Below are positions 61,785 to 64,000 of a DNA stretch of 64,000 nt, piece after piece. Location of the stretch: positions 1-64,000 of the forward strand of contig CAWKCG010000028.1 in the NCBI GenBank assembly GCA_963847965.1. The letters are read 5' to 3'. The first letter of the stretch is position 1; each line of letters starts with the position of its first letter. The stretch is from Palsa-504 sp963847965 (GTDB lineage Bacteria > Actinomycetota > Actinomycetes > Streptosporangiales > Streptosporangiaceae). The notes under the pieces were generated by a model. The model saw only the letters and a program-made list of their open reading frames with translations, ran no database searches and was not told where the DNA came from. Both the position numbers and the translations under genes were made by a program.

Positions 61785-61982
61785 TTATCGGTCCCGGTTC
61801 TTGTGCAGCGACATCCACGTGCGAACCGTGGCCGCCGTGGGGCTGCCCGACCCTGCGCCGGACGCAGCCGATCCCATCATCAGCAGGCCAAGGACGAAAG
61901 CCACGCTGCTGCGCAGCATCAGGCCGACGACCAGGACCAGGGCGCCGATAACCAGGAAGGCAGGCTGCCAGCGAGTGCACAT
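61785..61982 (-). CDS. Small membrane protein
   Basis: 65 residues from ATG 61982, GGGAGAG 5 nt upstream. Two hydrophobic runs (PAFLVIGALVLVVGLML and VAFVLGLLMMGSAASG) form a hairpin; the tail is basic. The family is unknown. Confidence 0.6.
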   Translation of the reverse strand: MCTRWQPAFLVIGALVLVVGLMLRSSVAFVLGLLMMGSAASGAGSGSPTAATVRTWMSLHKNRDR

Positions 61983-62144
61983 GCCAGCTCTCCCGTCCTC
62001 CGGGTCACCCGACCAGGCCGCGGTCGGCCAGCATCGCAGCGTATAACGGGGTCGCGGCGCGGACAAAGTTTGAGATGATGGCCGGTATGGTCCTCAGCCC
62101 GGCCAAGTGATCCGTCCTACTCATCATACTGGGGTACTAATACA

Positions 62145-63029
62145 ATGAGTGTTCAAGTATACGACCGTAAACGGGGAGTTGTCTACGACGAACCGCAGTA
62201 CGGCGAAAGAAGACTCCATTTTCTTTACGAGACAACGGTTGGAAGGTTTTTGCTCGGCGCCATTTTCGCCCGCCGGTGGTATTCGGGCCTAAACGCCATT
62301 CGGGATAAAAGCCGGTATTCAGTGAGAAAGATCCAGCCGCTCGTCAGCCGGTTTGATATAGACATGAGCGACTACCCCGAGCAAAGCTACACATCCTACG
62401 ACAGCTTCGTCACCCGTAAGATTGACCCTGCCAAGCGTCCGATAGCCAGCAACCCAAATGCCCTGATCGCTGTGGCCGATTCCCGGCTGCTCGCGTACTC
62501 GGTCACCAACGACGGCCGTATTCAGGTAAAGCAGGGCTCCTACACCATAACTGAACTTCTTAGAGATCCCGATCTGGCTGCCACATACAACGAAGGCACC
62601 TGCCTGGTACTCCGCCTTGGCACGGAAGATTACCACCACTATTGCTTTGCAGACGACGGAGAAGTGATCCGAACGAACTCCATCAACGGGGTACTGCACT
62701 CCGTACAGCCCATTTCCTCGAAGCGCTATAAAGCTTTCAGCGAGAACCACCGCGAGTACTCGGTTATTGAGACCGTCAACTTCAGCACCGTTGTGACTGT
62801 TGAGGTGGGAGCGATCCTTGTTGGCAAGATCCATAATTACGACATAACTAGTTGCCGGCGAGGCCAGGAAAAGGGCTACTTCAGCGTCGGCGGATCGGCC
62901 ATACTCTTGTTGCTGAAGCCGGGTACTGTTAAGATCGACGCCGACATCATAGAGTATTCTCGAAAACAAATCGAAACTAAGGTTCGGCTAGGCGAGAAAG
63001 TCGGAGAAAAAGTCCACGCTCAGTTGTGA
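62145..63029 (+). CDS. Phosphatidylserine decarboxylase-like protein, horizontally acquired
   Basis: 294 residues. The N-terminal VYDRKRGVVYDE and later FDIDMSDYPEQSYTSYDSFVTRKID are typical of the Firmicute-type phosphatidylserine decarboxylase with N-terminal extension. VADSRLLAYS holds the conserved Asp, EDYHHYCFADDGEV the His pair, and GYFSVGGSAILLLL the self-cleavage site Gly-Ser that makes the pyruvoyl group (Ala in place of the usual Thr). The gene would make phosphatidylethanolamine at the membrane. It is clearly AT-richer than every neighbour, with codons ending in A or T, which suggests recent transfer. There is no adjacent phosphatidylserine synthase. Confidence 0.85.
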   Translation: MSVQVYDRKRGVVYDEPQYGERRLHFLYETTVGRFLLGAIFARRWYSGLNAIRDKSRYSVRKIQPLVSRFDIDMSDYPEQSYTSYDSFVTRKIDPAKRPIASNPNALIAVADSRLLAYSVTNDGRIQVKQGSYTITELLRDPDLAATYNEGTCLVLRLGTEDYHHYCFADDGEVIRTNSINGVLHSVQPISSKRYKAFSENHREYSVIETVNFSTVVTVEVGAILVGKIHNYDITSCRRGQEKGYFSVGGSAILLLLKPGTVKIDADIIEYSRKQIETKVRLGEKVGEKVHAQL

Positions 63030-63069
63030 TCCGCACGCCATCGGGGCGTCGGTGCCGGAGACGGACACC

Positions 63070-64000
63070 TCAGGCCTCGGCGGTGCCGGCCCGGAGCCGG
63101 CGTACGAGCATGGTGATGACGTCGGCCGCCACCTCGGGCCGGCGCGCCATGAGGTCCAGCAGGGTCGTCCGGTCCAGGATGAGAAGGTCCGTATCGACGG
63201 TGGCCACCACGTCAGCCGAGCGCGGCGCAGGGTCGAGCACGGCCAGTTCCCCGAACAGCGAGCCCGGGCCCAGCCGCGCCACTACCTGATCCCCGTGCTG
63301 GACCGCGGCCTGCCCGGCCCGCACGATGTACAGCTCATCACCCTCCTCGCCCTCGGTCACCACGCGCACCCCGGCCGACACCGGATACGGCCGCAGCCGC
63401 TCCGACAGCTCGGCGAGCACCTGGTACGGCACGCGCTCGAAGATGTCGACCGTCCTCAGCCAGACGACAGAGGCGACCTCTGGCGGGTACAGGTCGGGTG
63501 AACCGAGGTCTGACATGGTGCCGGGTGAGCCGCCGGGCGCTTTCTTGTCGTCGCTTCCGGCGCAGCCGTTTACTGTGGCCAGGCCCAGGCGAACCAGGCT
63601 CAGCGTCCAGCTGCCCAGAGATTCGTCATTTTCCATCAGCGCCAGGCGTTCTCCGGCCGTCGTGGATGCGGGTACGAGGTCTGCGCCGAGCCTGCGCAGT
63701 GTCTGGGCCGGGCCGTGGTCTTCGGCCAGGGCCACGACCGGCTGCTTGAGCCATTTCGGCAGCGTCACGTCGAGCATCTCGATGGCGTTGGCCCGGTCGT
63801 CGGTGATGCCGTTGGTGATCCGCGCCTCGGCGTCGAGGAGGAGGCCGGCCATGGGGGCGCCGGAGGCGTCGCGGGTGCAGCAGAGCAGCGAGAACAGGTT
63901 GGCCTGGATCCGGGCTAGCTCTTCGTGCAGGCACTGGGCCAGCAGCGGCCAGGTGCCGGACAGGTCGCGCTGGGCGGCCAGCAGCGAGCGCGCGCTGTGG
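63070..64000 (-). CDS. HEAT-like/cyclic nucleotide-binding domain protein, C-terminal part
   Basis: The frame runs off the right edge of the window, so only the C-terminal 310 or so residues are seen. A helical HEAT-like stretch (ITDDRANAIEMLDVTLPKWL) comes first. Then a cNMP-binding domain: VDIFERVPYQVLAELSERLRPYP, GVRVVTEGEEGDELYIVRAGQAAV, LGPGSLFGELAVLDPAPRSADVVA. The domain has GELAVL and PRSADV phosphate-binding features. Similar ends occur on large transporter-like proteins. There is no HTH after it, so it is not a CRP-type regulator. Confidence 0.8.
   Translation of the reverse strand, partial: HSARSLLAAQRDLSGTWPLLAQCLHEELARIQANLFSLLCCTRDASGAPMAGLLLDAEARITNGITDDRANAIEMLDVTLPKWLKQPVVALAEDHGPAQTLRRLGADLVPASTTAGERLALMENDESLGSWTLSLVRLGLATVNGCAGSDDKKAPGGSPGTMSDLGSPDLYPPEVASVVWLRTVDIFERVPYQVLAELSERLRPYPVSAGVRVVTEGEEGDELYIVRAGQAAVQHGDQVVARLGPGSLFGELAVLDPAPRSADVVATVDTDLLILDRTTLLDLMARRPEVAADVITMLVRRLRAGTAEA

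Noticed and set aside
63070..63852. CRP/FNR-type regulator as the binder of motif 1
   Set aside because: The protein has a cNMP domain but ends without a helix-turn-helix, so it cannot bind DNA in the CRP manner.
1..64000. CRISPR array, integrase, transposase, phage or known anti-phage defence cluster
   Set aside because: No regularly spaced repeats, no cas, restriction-modification, recombinase or phage structural genes were recognised.
1..64000. tRNA or rRNA genes
   Set aside because: No cloverleaf-like sequence with GTTCRANYC and CCA-type ends was noticed by eye; a covariance search would be decisive.

Overview
The window is chromosomal DNA from a high-GC, spore-former-like or soil actinomycete. 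Evidence for this is the strong G/C bias at third codon positions, GTG starts, GGAGG-type ribosome sites, the density of LuxR and NarL-type regulators, HisKA_3 sensor kinases, an FN3/FGLLP-type membrane protein, and typical actinobacterial small proteins. I cannot place it to genus. No rRNA, tRNA, CRISPR array, transposase or phage gene was recognised.

Layout. 0.1-3.3 kb: a GH26-like secreted glycosidase behind a Ser/Thr kinase whose outer part ends in FN3 and PA-IL-like lectin domains. 3.4-7.2 kb: an amidohydrolase and a frameshifted fused molybdenum hydroxylase. 7.3-16 kb: an oxidoreductase/transport region (DUF308 protein, UvrA remnant, MBL-fold hydrolase, SDR, broken MalT-like LuxR regulator, small protein, MFS exporter, F420-reductase-like protein) dotted with a repeated palindromic operator-like motif. 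16-24.5 kb: secreted protein, two-component system, TetR/DsrE pair with twin operators, alpha/beta hydrolase, YdeI-like protein and FAD oxidoreductase. 24.7-35 kb: a decay zone with remnants of regulators, pyrophosphatase, SDR, acyl-CoA dehydrogenase, PHA synthase, MarR and hydrolase, two complementary halves of PucR-type regulators, and two VapBC modules. 35-41 kb: a large FN3-repeat membrane protein, a lipoprotein and a beta-propeller protein. 41.4-61.6 kb: a stress/energy region with BI-1, a complete arginine deiminase operon (antiporter, arcA, arcB, arcC), a cupin, LuxR regulators, a MEDS protein with GAF-PAS kinase and NarL-type regulator, a disulfide oxidoreductase, and a peroxiredoxin-nitronate monooxygenase pair. 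62.1-63.0 kb: an unusually AT-rich phosphatidylserine decarboxylase-like gene. The window ends inside a HEAT/cNMP-binding protein.

How it fits together. Two recurring promoter motifs were found by eye. Motif 1, CCAGGG-N5/6-MCGGGYGCGATG, lies 72-85 nt before five start codons (BI-1, the arginine deiminase operon, a LuxR gene, the disulfide oxidoreductase, the peroxiredoxin operon) and 146 nt before the MEDS-kinase-regulator operon. This suggests one stress or low-energy regulon, perhaps governed by that two-component system. Motif 2, GCGRATCACC followed by RGGATCYGGTGA, lies 36-100 nt before the molybdenum hydroxylase, MBL hydrolase, SDR, MFS exporter and aldo/keto reductase genes, always in the same orientation. 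Both regulons are inferences.

Pseudogenes and partial genes are unusually common (about fifteen), some with precise deletion junctions and some with single-base frameshifts that could also be sequencing errors.
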